Assembly (NCBI GenBank): GCA_002426575.1
Contig: DIRE01000089.1
Location: forward strand, 3,513-56,532
DNA length: 53,020 nucleotides
From: Clostridiaceae bacterium UBA5444
GTDB taxonomy: Bacteria; Bacillota; Clostridia; Clostridiales; Oxobacteraceae
Direction: 5' to 3'
Part shown: piece by piece, positions 33,208 to 41,840 of the stretch
Position numbering within the stretch: position 1 is the stretch's first letter
Layout of the letters: every line of letters begins with the position of its first letter
The notes under the pieces: model-generated
What the model was told of the DNA's origin: nothing
Seen by the model: only the letters and a program-made list of their open reading frames with translations
The model's database searches: none
Position numbers and translations under genes: made by a program

Positions 33208-34024
33208 TAATACTTCAATAAATGTAACTGATATATCAATAGAACATAAAATATATCTAAAATCAATAAAGAAACGAAATATGGCAATTAACCTTACAAG
33301 AATTATAATACTTGTACTATTCTTTTCCCTATGGGAAATTGCAGGCACTTTAAAATGGATAGATCCATTCCTAATAAGCCAGCCATCTAGGATGCTTAAA
33401 ACATTAGTAGTGCTGTATAATAACGGTACACTTATGAGACACATCTATGTAACCTGCAGTGAAACAATAATAGGATTTATATTTGGTACCCTTTTAGGAA
33501 CAGCTATTGCTATACTTCTTTGGTGGTCTAACTTTTTATGCAAGGTACTTGATCCTTATCTTGTTGTTTTAAATAGTCTTCCTAAAACAGCTTTGATACC
33601 TGTGCTAATATTTTGGATAGGAAACGGGCAGCCAGCCATAATAGTAACAGCACTATTTATATCAGTTGTAGTAACCATAATGGGAGTGCTTTTAGGATTT
33701 CAAGAGGTTGACGAGGATAAGATTAAACTTTTAAAAACCTTCGGAGCCACTAAATTTCAGATCATGCAAAAGGTTATATTCCCTGCAAGCATTCCAAATA
33801 TTATATCTGCACTTAAAATAAACGTTGGCTTATCATGGGTTGGTGTAATTGTAGGAGAGTTTTTGGTAGCTAGGGAAGGTCTAGGTTTTTTAATAGTATA
33901 CGGAGGACAGATTGCACAGCTTGATATGGTTATGCTTAGTATAATAATACTTGCAATAGCATCATATATTATGTATATTGGAGTATCTTATATAGAAAAA
34001 TATTGTATGAGATGGAGGCAGTGA
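33191..34024 (+). CDS. ABC transporter permease, SsuC/TauC type
   Basis: The 277-residue membrane protein has about six helices. The EAA-type loop for the ATPase is KLLKTFGATKFQIMQKVIFPASIPNIISAL in one-letter outline (about residues 175-205). The C-terminal GEFLVAREGLGFLIV motif is typical of nitrate/sulfonate/bicarbonate permeases. It follows the split ATPase gene. Its AAGGAG site is only 4 nt before the ATG at 33191, so 33197 is possible too. Because the element breaks the upstream gene and has its own terminators, expression of this gene must now depend on a promoter in or near the element. Confidence 0.88.
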   Translation: MSMLYNNTSINVTDISIEHKIYLKSIKKRNMAINLTRIIILVLFFSLWEIAGTLKWIDPFLISQPSRMLKTLVVLYNNGTLMRHIYVTCSETIIGFIFGTLLGTAIAILLWWSNFLCKVLDPYLVVLNSLPKTALIPVLIFWIGNGQPAIIVTALFISVVVTIMGVLLGFQEVDEDKIKLLKTFGATKFQIMQKVIFPASIPNIISALKINVGLSWVGVIVGEFLVAREGLGFLIVYGGQIAQLDMVMLSIIILAIASYIMYIGVSYIEKYCMRWRQ

Positions 34025-34064
34025 AAAATTACCACTGCCTCATAATATATTGCCTTAGATAGAT

Positions 34065-34100
34065 GGTTACACTATAATTATAGTGTAACCGTTGGTTTTT
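34065..34100 (+). terminator. Terminator of the ABC importer
   Basis: A 26-bp perfect palindrome (GGTTACACTATAA and its complement, 34065-34090) is followed by GTTGGTTTTT. It lies 40 bp after the permease stop. Confidence 0.8.
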
Positions 34101-34103
34101 GAA

Positions 34104-34157
34104 CCGGATATGTTGATTAACTTCCGCTGCACGCTGCAAAAGTCAAATCAACATATT
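34104..34157. repeat. Intergenic repeat (ATCAACATAT family), second copy
   Basis: The arms ATATGTTGATT (34108-34118) and AATCAACATAT (34146-34156) are perfect inverted repeats around a 27-bp spacer with ACTTCCGCTGC and a GCTGCACGCTGC tract. The same words occur in order at 1-99. CCGGATATGTTGATT is the exact complement of AATCAACATATCCGG near 86-100. Function unknown. Confidence 0.65.
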
Positions 34158-34218
34158 CTGACACCAACACTATACTAAAACATAATCAAATAAATCTACT
34201 TAAGGGAAGGTGTTTTTT

Positions 34219-35190
34219 GTGTTATATCCATTAAAATTCGAGCCTGTATATAAAAGTATTTTATGGGGCGGTAGAAATATAGGGAAAAAGTTTAATAGAA
34301 ATATACCTAATGGAAATATTGCAGAAAGTTGGGAAGTTTGCTGTAGAGAGGATGGTATGAGCCTAGTGTCTAATGGTGAGCTGAAAGGATTATCCCTTCA
34401 AGAGCTAATGGACACTTATAAAGAAGATTTGTTAGGGAAAAAATATGATTACTTTCCTCTTCTTATAAAAATAATAGATGCTAATGATAAACTATCTGTT
34501 CAAGTACACCCAAATGATGAGCAGGCAAAAAAAGGAAATGGCCAAAACGGTAAAACAGAGATGTGGTATGTTTTTGATTCAAAACCTGGTGCAAAGCTTA
34601 TATATGGTCTTAAAGAAGGCATAACAAAATCTGAATTTGAAGAGGCTATAAAAAATTCCACTGTTGAAGATACATTAAAAGAAGTTCCAGTAAAACCTGG
34701 CGATTCCTTTTATATGCCATCTGGTACAGTCCATGCAATATTAGATGGTATACTCGTTGCAGAAATACAGCAAAACAGCAATACTACATACAGGGTATAT
34801 GACTGGAATAGGGTTGATAAAAACGGCAACCCTAGAGAACTCCATATTGATAAAGCTCTTGATGTAATTGACTTTTCCGGCGAGAAACTAAAAAATGCTG
34901 AAAGGCAAATAAGCAGTTCTTCTACAAATATAGATAATCCACTATATGCTAAAAAGGTATTAGCATCCTCTGAGTATTTCACTGTAGAAGAATTATCTAT
35001 AAAGCAAAACTACACCAAAAACACCAATGGAGATAAGTTCTATATCTATATGACTGTTGAAGGTGAAGGAAGCATAGACTACAAAGGTACATCTTTAGAT
35101 ATAAAGTCTGGAGATACTGTAATGATACCTGCTTGTCTTGGTGAATTCAGCATTTCAGGTAATTTAAAGCTTCTAGAAGTTTTTATATAG
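34219..35190 (+). CDS. manA: Mannose-6-phosphate isomerase, class I
   Basis: ManA interconverts mannose 6-phosphate and fructose 6-phosphate. The zinc-site motifs are visible: VQVHPNDEQA, KTEMWYVFD and the histidine of MPSGTVHAI, followed by the second cupin domain. The class I arginine is also expected in NRVDKNGNPRELHI. The 323 residues are normal for Firmicutes. I start at GTG 34219, 8 nt after AAGGGAAGG; the GTG at 34210 overlaps this ribosome site. It is a single gene close to a mannitol-type PTS block, which would share the fructose 6-phosphate pool. Confidence 0.92.
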   Translation: MLYPLKFEPVYKSILWGGRNIGKKFNRNIPNGNIAESWEVCCREDGMSLVSNGELKGLSLQELMDTYKEDLLGKKYDYFPLLIKIIDANDKLSVQVHPNDEQAKKGNGQNGKTEMWYVFDSKPGAKLIYGLKEGITKSEFEEAIKNSTVEDTLKEVPVKPGDSFYMPSGTVHAILDGILVAEIQQNSNTTYRVYDWNRVDKNGNPRELHIDKALDVIDFSGEKLKNAERQISSSSTNIDNPLYAKKVLASSEYFTVEELSIKQNYTKNTNGDKFYIYMTVEGEGSIDYKGTSLDIKSGDTVMIPACLGEFSISGNLKLLEVFI

Positions 35191-35203
35191 TACTTAGATT
35201 AAT

Positions 35204-35242
35204 AATTGGGCTGCCACACTAAATTAGTGTGGCAGCCCAATT
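35204..35242. terminator. Bidirectional terminator between manA and pgeF
   Basis: A perfect 18-bp stem (35204-35221 with 35225-35242) with a 3-nt loop sits between the convergent genes. The stem contains TTGGGCTGCCACACTA. T- or A-rich flanks suit both strands. Confidence 0.88.
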
Positions 35243-35250
35243 TCCATAAA

Positions 35251-35961
35251 TCAATTGTTTCTAATAACTACAAAAGAAAACATTCTTCCAGAAGACTTAT
35301 CCCTTCTATATGAATAGAACTTATACTCACCGCTGCAGTATGTACATAAATCTAGAGTATTGATATTCTCACTTGATACCTCCTTATCCATAAGTTGGTA
35401 ATATATACATTTTTCAAGATTTAATTTATTATTAATATAAATGCTTTTATCTTTTTTATAAATATCACCAAAATATTCATAAATAGCCGAATCACCAAAC
35501 TCATAGCAGCATTCCCTATTATGAGGCCCTATATAAACAGTTAAGTCTTTTGCACAACTTCCATATCTGTCAACTAAACAGCCTATAGCCTTACCAGTTA
35601 TGTTTTTACTTGTACCTTTCCACCCACTATGAACAGCAGCAGCGATATTTTTATTTTTGTCATAAATTAAAACAGGCATACAATCAGCAGTGAAAATGCC
35701 TATACCTATATTTGTTTTATCAGTTACAATAGCATCACCAGATTTAACAGTACCGTCATATTCCTGTATAATACTGCTGTGGATCTGATTAACATACCCT
35801 ACGTCTTTAAGATTGAAATAATCTTGCAATAATTTTAAATTATCTCTGCCTTCTTTTAAATCTTTATTAAAGTTCAAATCATTTTTTGCTGTAGAAAATA
35901 TAAATTCAGCATTATCTTTCTTAAAAGTAATAAATTCGTAATTATCAATTATTGTTTTCAT
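35251..35961 (-). CDS. pgeF: Peptidoglycan editing factor PgeF (YfiH/laccase domain)
   Basis: The 236-residue protein has the YfiH/DUF152 domain: the histidine of VNQIHSS, TADCMPVLIYD, AAVHSGWKGT and IGPHNRECCYEF, giving the Cys/His metal set. Members were long called multicopper polyphenol oxidases. PgeF in E. coli removes wrongly inserted L-serine from cell-wall precursors, and some homologues act on nucleosides. The reaction here cannot be told from sequence. The ATG has a GGTAGGT-like site. It is a single leftward gene. Confidence 0.88.
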   Translation of the reverse strand: MKTIIDNYEFITFKKDNAEFIFSTAKNDLNFNKDLKEGRDNLKLLQDYFNLKDVGYVNQIHSSIIQEYDGTVKSGDAIVTDKTNIGIGIFTADCMPVLIYDKNKNIAAAVHSGWKGTSKNITGKAIGCLVDRYGSCAKDLTVYIGPHNRECCYEFGDSAIYEYFGDIYKKDKSIYINNKLNLEKCIYYQLMDKEVSSENINTLDLCTYCSGEYKFYSYRRDKSSGRMFSFVVIRNN

Positions 35962-36129
35962 ATTTTATCTACCTACCATTATTTATTTAGAATAACCAAC
36001 AATATCATATATATATATATTACAACACACTTAGCAGAAAGCCCACCCTTTTAGGTGCTGGAAGTTTTAAATTGCAATCCACAACTTTTCCACATTAACT
36101 TTTCACCTTTATAATTTTTAAAAGCCTAT

Positions 36130-36173
36130 AAAAAAAGATATAGGAGGGTCACAAGTCATGGCATCCCTATATC
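36130..36173 (-). terminator. Terminator of the hexitol operon
   Basis: GATATAGG (36137-36144) pairs with CCTATATC (36166-36173), enclosing a partly paired loop. On the minus strand it is followed by a T-run (36131-36136). It starts 19 bp past the dehydrogenase stop. Confidence 0.75.
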
Positions 36174-36191
36174 CTTTCTATAGCTTATATT

Positions 36192-37457
36192 CTATATTCT
36201 TTTATTATAATTATTAAGCAGGTATCTTTCTGCCTCTGCGCACCATATACCATTATTTCTATTTACTATTTCAGAAAGTGCTGCAAAGAATGGCTCTGTT
36301 TTCCCTTTTTCCTCAAAATTTTCTATAGCAGTAAGCTCCATGTCAAGATGAGTATATATTAACTTTTTACCTCCAGGTATTTTAGGAAGATTTAATGTTG
36401 TTTCAGCTACACTGTTTAATCCTCCAATATGAGTTACCATAACTGCAGGATTTATGAGGCCCCTCTCTGTCATGGTCAGAGATTCAACCATATCATCAGT
36501 GTTGCCGCCACTTGTGCCTACTAAATGAGTGGATGCATAGTGGACATTGTAGAAGTTAAACTCTGCTGAAAATTTATTGTCTGTAGGGCCTGCAAAGAAA
36601 TTCAAGCACCCATCCCTTGCAAGCATCTTATCCCCCTGCTCTACCACCTCTTTTATGGGTGCAAATACAAATACATCATCAAACCCTGCTCCATCGGTAT
36701 AACCCTTTAAAAGGCTAACCGGGTCCTTTTCTTTGCTTGTATTTACAAAGCAGAGCTCCACCCCTCTAGATTTTGCCATCTCCTTTGTAAATATCTTTTC
36801 TGCTCTTTGAAGCCTTTTTTCATCAACATCTGTTACCACTAAAAGGGAGGGACGCCTGTCAAAATTTAATGCATAATCTATTGCACCTAATCCCATGGGG
36901 CCTGCAGCTGCTAATAGCGCCATATTACCGCCTTTAACTATACCCATATTATGCTTATATTTACCTGCCATGGTATGATAATTTGCATGAAAGGCACCAA
37001 TTATGCAGGACATAGGTTCTGCCAAGGAGGCATCATAATATGTTTCCCCATCATAATGAAGCAGGCATCCAAGCTCCATTACCTCATGGGGAATGATAGT
37101 ATATGCTGCATCCCCTCCAAAATACTTATATGAATAGCCCGGTGAATCCATACTCCCCTTGTAATTAAGTGCAGGCTGAATGGCAAACTTTTCTCCCTCT
37201 TTAAATCCATTTTGCCACTTATGACCTACCTTTATAATCCTGCCAGCAAACTCATGGCCGACTATAATTGGATTTTGTTTTATATCCTTTGGTACTCTCT
37301 TATGATCACTGCCCTGTATAGCAGCTTTATACGTGGACATGCATATGCTGTCTGTTATAACCTCAGCTAATATTTCATCATCCTTTATTTCTGGAAGTTC
37401 AAATTCTTCCATCCGAAGATCGTTTTTATCATATAACCTAACAGCTTTTGTTTTCAT
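36192..37457 (-). CDS. SorE-like zinc-binding dehydrogenase in the mannitol PTS operon
   Basis: The 421-residue protein is a medium-chain dehydrogenase. It shows the N-terminal KTKAVRLYDKNDLRMEEFEL, the catalytic-domain GHEFAGRIIKVG, a proposed zinc-site cysteine in DSICMSTYKAA, a Glu-Pro in LAEPMSC and a nucleotide fold LLAAAGPMGLGAI. It is closest, by recall, to L-sorbose-1-phosphate reductase (SorE), which converts sorbose 1-P to glucitol 6-P. Here it closes an mtlA-mtlR-mtlF cluster where mtlD (mannitol-1-P dehydrogenase) normally sits. It probably oxidises a hexitol phosphate. The start at 37457 is 9 nt after AAAGGAG; the ATG at 37466 touches that site. Confidence 0.85.
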   Translation of the reverse strand: MKTKAVRLYDKNDLRMEEFELPEIKDDEILAEVITDSICMSTYKAAIQGSDHKRVPKDIKQNPIIVGHEFAGRIIKVGHKWQNGFKEGEKFAIQPALNYKGSMDSPGYSYKYFGGDAAYTIIPHEVMELGCLLHYDGETYYDASLAEPMSCIIGAFHANYHTMAGKYKHNMGIVKGGNMALLAAAGPMGLGAIDYALNFDRRPSLLVVTDVDEKRLQRAEKIFTKEMAKSRGVELCFVNTSKEKDPVSLLKGYTDGAGFDDVFVFAPIKEVVEQGDKMLARDGCLNFFAGPTDNKFSAEFNFYNVHYASTHLVGTSGGNTDDMVESLTMTERGLINPAVMVTHIGGLNSVAETTLNLPKIPGGKKLIYTHLDMELTAIENFEEKGKTEPFFAALSEIVNRNNGIWCAEAERYLLNNYNKRI

Positions 37458-37513
37458 AAAACCCATCTCCTTTGGATTATTTTAAAGTTATCAATTCCAG
37501 CTTGCTGCACATG

Positions 37514-37951
37514 CTATGCAGTAAAAATGTTATATACATAATTTACATCATCAGTTTTCTTTAGCCTTTCTATCTTATCTTCGTTTTCATCATCAAGTAC
37601 TGTTGCAATATTTGAAAGTATACTTATATGCTCATTGCCTAGGCCTGCTATCCCTATTATTAAATATGCCTTTTCTCCTCCAAAATCTACCCCTTCAGGA
37701 AATTGCAAAACCACCATACCAGATTTTTTGATGCAATTCCTTGAAGCCCCAACCCCATGAGGTATTGCAACCCCCTTGCCTATATATGTGCTTAAATCAT
37801 TTTCTCTCTCAATCATTGCATCTATATATTCCCTCTCTACATACCCATCTTCAAATAGCCTTTGCCCCGTCATTTTTATTGCATTATATTTATCTATAGA
37901 GTCAAGCCCAAGTAGTATATTTGATCTTCTCAAAATATAATTATCATCCAT
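37514..37951 (-). CDS. mtlF: PTS mannitol-type EIIA component
   Basis: EIIA takes a phosphate from HPr-P on a histidine and passes it to EIIB. The active histidine lies in GKGVAIPHGV (about residue 65). The Fru/Mtl-family core IIGIAGLGNEHISILSNIA is intact. The 145 residues fit a stand-alone MtlF. I start at 37951, preceded by a GGGAGTGGAG site; an extension to 37981 has no better support. It sits between mtlR and the dehydrogenase gene. Confidence 0.9.
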   Translation of the reverse strand: MDDNYILRRSNILLGLDSIDKYNAIKMTGQRLFEDGYVEREYIDAMIERENDLSTYIGKGVAIPHGVGASRNCIKKSGMVVLQFPEGVDFGGEKAYLIIGIAGLGNEHISILSNIATVLDDENEDKIERLKKTDDVNYVYNIFTA

Positions 37952-38011
37952 ATGCTCCACTCCCTCTAATTTTGTCTTCACATACAGCTGCGCCTGTATC
38001 TATTTATATAA

Positions 38012-40138
38012 TTAAGCATTGCTTTTTATAAACCTATCTAATAAATTGGCTATCTCTATTTTTATCATGTTACTATTGCCCTCTCTTAGTACCTTTAAAA
38101 AATGCTGGCCCTCAGAATCCTCAACAAGTGTTTTACTAATATGGCTAATAGGTTCAACATAAGATCTATGGCATGCATCTGGTGCCAGCATTACAAGAAC
38201 CACATTTACCTGTTCACATTTTCCGCTTCCATTTATATGGCTATATGCATTTAAAAACCTTAATACCCCAAAATGCAGCCTGTTCATATTGGGTACCCTT
38301 GCATGAAGAACCATAAGCTGCTGCCCTGGGAGTATTGTGCTTCCAAGTTCTTCTCTTTTATTTAATGCTTCGTAAATATATGCTTTTTCACTTTCATCTT
38401 TTCCAATTGTTTTAGCTGCAATATTAATTAAATCTTCTACCCCTTCTATACCTTCAATGTCCATAACAAACAAACTATTGAGTATATCCGCAGCCCCTTC
38501 TAGATGGTATTTCTGTATTAACCAGTTATTCATTAACTCATCTATGTTTTCATTCTTAGGTACAATATTAACTTTTTCTCCCTTAGAGTTTGAAATAAAG
38601 GTTTGAAGTTTGCTTTTGTCTTCTGAAGAAAGGAGGGGGCTTACAACAATTACTGGTATGTTAGTATCTTTTATAGGTACAGTAGATACAATAATATCTA
38701 TTCCTTTTTCTATTAATGCTTTTTCATCTATATGAATAGCAGAAATAACATCTACCACCTGTATGTTTTCGTATTCCCTCTCTATTAGACTTGCTAACAA
38801 AACTGAGGCTCCTATACCACTTGGGCAAGCCACTGCTGCTCTAAGTATTCTTTGGGTCCTTCCATCATACTTTTCAATGGCAGCCCCTATATGCATTGCA
38901 ATATATGCTATTTCTGATTCAGGCATTTCAATTCCTATATAATCCTCTACCACCTTTACACTTTTTCTGCTTATATCCATTAATTCAGGATAGTTATCCT
39001 TTATTTCCTGAAGCAGTGGATTTCTAATATCCATGTTCATATTTAACCTGCTTATTACTGGTCCTAAATGGTTTACCAACCCTATTAATAAATTATCATC
39101 ATTCTTGAAAGAGCATCCTGATTCTCTTTCTGCAATTTTAATCATCTTTTTAGACAATCTCACTATCTCAAAGTTACCAATACTCCCTACTCGCCTATTA
39201 TAGTTTCCCTTTAGGCTTCTAGCCCCCTTAATATGCATTGTAATATATCCTATTTCATCCTCAGGTATATCTATCTCAAACACATCAGAAAGGTTTTCTG
39301 CTATCCTTTCCGCTACTTTATATTCCTGGCATTGTTTAAGTTTTGCTAAAAAGCCCTGCTCCATTACAATTCTTTCACCTTTTTTAATACGCTCAACCGC
39401 CAATGCCATATGAACTAGAAGGCCTATATAAGCATCATCTGTTAGTTTTACACCCCAAAAGTGTTCAAGATTAAAAAGCATATCTTCAAGTTTAATTATG
39501 GTACCTTTATCCATTAAGTTCAAAAGCCTGCTCCTGCTTTTTTCATCTAGGCTTATATATCTTTCATCCTCTTTTAATTTCTTATCTCTTAATATTTCTA
39601 CTAATTGATTCTCATCCATATTCTCATATATGAAATTTATGGTAGCTTTTCTTATATCCCTTTCTTTTCCTTCAATATAAACCCCTGTACCTTGCCTCCT
39701 AACCAGCAATATAGAATAGCCCCTAAACCACTTTCCTACTTTATCTAAATCATTGCTTATGGTTGCTTCTGAAACCTTCAATATCTTAGAGAAATAAAAT
39801 AGTTTTACAGGCTCTTGATTGATTAAAAGTTCCCACGTCATTATATTTTGCCTCTCTTTTGGAGAATAGACCATAAGTTCATTTGTCTCAGAAAGAAGCT
39901 CTAGCAAAAGCCCCCTATCCCCCTTGCTCCCCTTTAGCTTAATACCAAGCCCGGGTTTCTTCTCTAATTCAAATCCTCTCTCTCCAATCCATCTCTCAAT
40001 TTCAGATAGTTCTCTTAAAACAGTCCTGCTGCTTATTCTAAGTTCATCTCCAATACTAGAGAGGGTGACGTACTCATCATTCTGACATATTTCTTGTAGT
40101 ATTTGTTTTTGGCGCAGGGTAATCTTCCCACCTTTCAT
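38012..40138 (-). CDS. mtlR: PTS-controlled transcriptional activator MtlR (PRD family)
   Basis: The 708-residue protein has two N-terminal helix-turn-helix segments (LSSIGDELRISSRTVLRELSEI; then SEATISNDLDKVGKWF). Two PRD domains follow, each with two conserved histidines (GLLVHMALAVE, IGYITMHIKG; GLVNHLGPVIS, IAYIAMHIGAA). A GatB-like EIIB domain with its cysteine (AACPSGIGASVLL) and a C-terminal EIIA-like domain (LHARVPNM, histidine) complete the MtlR order. It should activate the mtl operon, controlled by phosphorylation through HPr, EIIA and EIIB. It lies between mtlA and mtlF, as in other Firmicutes. Confidence 0.93.
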   Translation of the reverse strand: MKGGKITLRQKQILQEICQNDEYVTLSSIGDELRISSRTVLRELSEIERWIGERGFELEKKPGLGIKLKGSKGDRGLLLELLSETNELMVYSPKERQNIMTWELLINQEPVKLFYFSKILKVSEATISNDLDKVGKWFRGYSILLVRRQGTGVYIEGKERDIRKATINFIYENMDENQLVEILRDKKLKEDERYISLDEKSRSRLLNLMDKGTIIKLEDMLFNLEHFWGVKLTDDAYIGLLVHMALAVERIKKGERIVMEQGFLAKLKQCQEYKVAERIAENLSDVFEIDIPEDEIGYITMHIKGARSLKGNYNRRVGSIGNFEIVRLSKKMIKIAERESGCSFKNDDNLLIGLVNHLGPVISRLNMNMDIRNPLLQEIKDNYPELMDISRKSVKVVEDYIGIEMPESEIAYIAMHIGAAIEKYDGRTQRILRAAVACPSGIGASVLLASLIEREYENIQVVDVISAIHIDEKALIEKGIDIIVSTVPIKDTNIPVIVVSPLLSSEDKSKLQTFISNSKGEKVNIVPKNENIDELMNNWLIQKYHLEGAADILNSLFVMDIEGIEGVEDLINIAAKTIGKDESEKAYIYEALNKREELGSTILPGQQLMVLHARVPNMNRLHFGVLRFLNAYSHINGSGKCEQVNVVLVMLAPDACHRSYVEPISHISKTLVEDSEGQHFLKVLREGNSNMIKIEIANLLDRFIKSNA

Positions 40139-40227
40139 AAAATCACCAATCCTACAATAAAAATATACTATTTTTAGTTATTATAAGAACAGCAGAGGGA
40201 AAGCTCCACTGTTCTTATAATAATTAT

Positions 40228-41622
40228 TTAAGATAATCTTTTTATAAGAAGATCATATTCAGGATCATCCATAAAATTCTTTATACCAATATGCTCCGCA
40301 TTTGGTGAAATAGCCTTTGCCCTATCCAAAAGGCTCTCATGTACTATTACTATTTCTGAATCTTTTGGTATCTCGTCTACCGCACAATGCACAACCTCTA
40401 TATCAAGTCCAGCCTTTTTAAATTTATTCTTAAGGGTAGTTGCTCCCATAGCGCTTGAGCCCATACCTGCATCGCAAGCAAATATTACTTTCTTTGTAGA
40501 CTTTTTTATTGGGGCCGCCTTAAAATCTTTTACCATATACTTTGCACCTTCTAAATCCTCTTCATTTAGGTTGTTTCTTGATCTTTTTATAAAATATGAT
40601 GCTATAAAAAAGGATACTGCTGTTGACACAAGTACTCCAAGGAGCACTCCTACTAAGGAACCCTTAGGTGTCATTGCAATAAGTGCTATAATGCTTCCTG
40701 GAGATGGTGTGGCTACAAGCCCAGCTTTAAATATAGTAAAAATCAGTATTCCGCTTGCTCCTCCAGCTATTACTGCTAATAAAAGTATTGGATTCATAAG
40801 CACGTATGGGAAATATATCTCATGTATCCCACCTAGAAAGTGTATTATTATTGCCCCTGGGGCAGACTGTTTAATAGCCCCTTTTGCAAACGCCCAGTAA
40901 GCCAAAAGTACTCCAAGTCCTGGCCCTGGGTTTGTCTCAAGCAAGAAGAATATAGATTTGCCCGCTTCTTTTGCTTCCTGTACTCCTAAGGGACCAAGTA
41001 TTCCATGATTTATTGCGTTATTTAAAAATAATATTTTGCCTGGTTCTATAAAAATTGATGTAAGGGGTAATAACCTAGCGTTTACAATAGCATTTACTCC
41101 TGCCATTAATGCTTTATTTAATGAAAGAACCACTGGCCCTACAAAAAGATAAGCTAATATAGATATGGCTGCTCCAATTATACCAGCAGAGAAATTGTTA
41201 ACAAGCATCTCAAATCCTGCATGTATTTTTCCATCAACTAATTCGTCAAACTTCTTAATTGCGTATCCACCTAAAGGTCCCATTATCATGGCACCTAAAA
41301 ACATGGTTATATCTGAACCTATAATTACCCCCATGGTAGAAATAGCCCCGATTACTCCTCCTCTTACTCCGTAAGCCATACTTCCACCAGTGTATCCTAT
41401 TAATAATGGCAATAGATAAGTTATCATGGGTCCTACTAGGGCAGCCAAGTTTTCGTTAGGTGTCCATCCAGTTGGTATAAATAATGCCGTAATTAAACCC
41501 CAAGCTATAAATGCACCAATGTTTGGCATTACCATTCCACTCAAGAATCTTCCAAAGCGCTGTATACCTTCCTGTCCTTTGCTTTTACGCCTAATCTGGG
41601 TGTTCATTTCAAGCTGTGACAT
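40228..41622 (-). CDS. mtlA: PTS mannitol-specific EIICB component
   Basis: This membrane transporter phosphorylates mannitol (or a related hexitol) as it imports it. The EIIC part (about 20-340) has the mannitol-type GRFLSGMVMPNIGAFIAWG, NNAINHGILGPLG and the FLGGIHEIYFPYVLMNP motif with the conserved Gly-Ile-His-Glu. The EIIB part (about 375-464) has FACDAGMGSSAMGA with the phosphorylated cysteine. No EIIA is fused, matching the separate mtlF. I start at 41622, following GGGAGG; the upstream extension to 41679 runs through that site. It is the first gene of the core mtl operon. Confidence 0.94.
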   Translation of the reverse strand: MSQLEMNTQIRRKSKGQEGIQRFGRFLSGMVMPNIGAFIAWGLITALFIPTGWTPNENLAALVGPMITYLLPLLIGYTGGSMAYGVRGGVIGAISTMGVIIGSDITMFLGAMIMGPLGGYAIKKFDELVDGKIHAGFEMLVNNFSAGIIGAAISILAYLFVGPVVLSLNKALMAGVNAIVNARLLPLTSIFIEPGKILFLNNAINHGILGPLGVQEAKEAGKSIFFLLETNPGPGLGVLLAYWAFAKGAIKQSAPGAIIIHFLGGIHEIYFPYVLMNPILLLAVIAGGASGILIFTIFKAGLVATPSPGSIIALIAMTPKGSLVGVLLGVLVSTAVSFFIASYFIKRSRNNLNEEDLEGAKYMVKDFKAAPIKKSTKKVIFACDAGMGSSAMGATTLKNKFKKAGLDIEVVHCAVDEIPKDSEIVIVHESLLDRAKAISPNAEHIGIKNFMDDPEYDLLIKRLS

Positions 41623-41840
41623 TAAATTCCCTCCCATTATAATTTTATCGTAATATACCAGTGTTTCTGCAGAAAACATTTACATTACTTTAATTTCATT
41701 ATAAGGGAGGGACTGTTATATAACAATTCAAACATATCTGTAATAGTCCATATCACTTAGTGACATAATTTAACACCTGCTACACTATCACACATACGTC
41801 AGTTCCTAATCTTCTGATAAACTTTATATTTCCAAATATT

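Noticed and set aside
36086..36094. DnaA-box-like TTTTCCACA
   Set aside because: One imperfect box without a cluster, an AT-rich unwinding region or dnaA/dnaN nearby does not support an origin.
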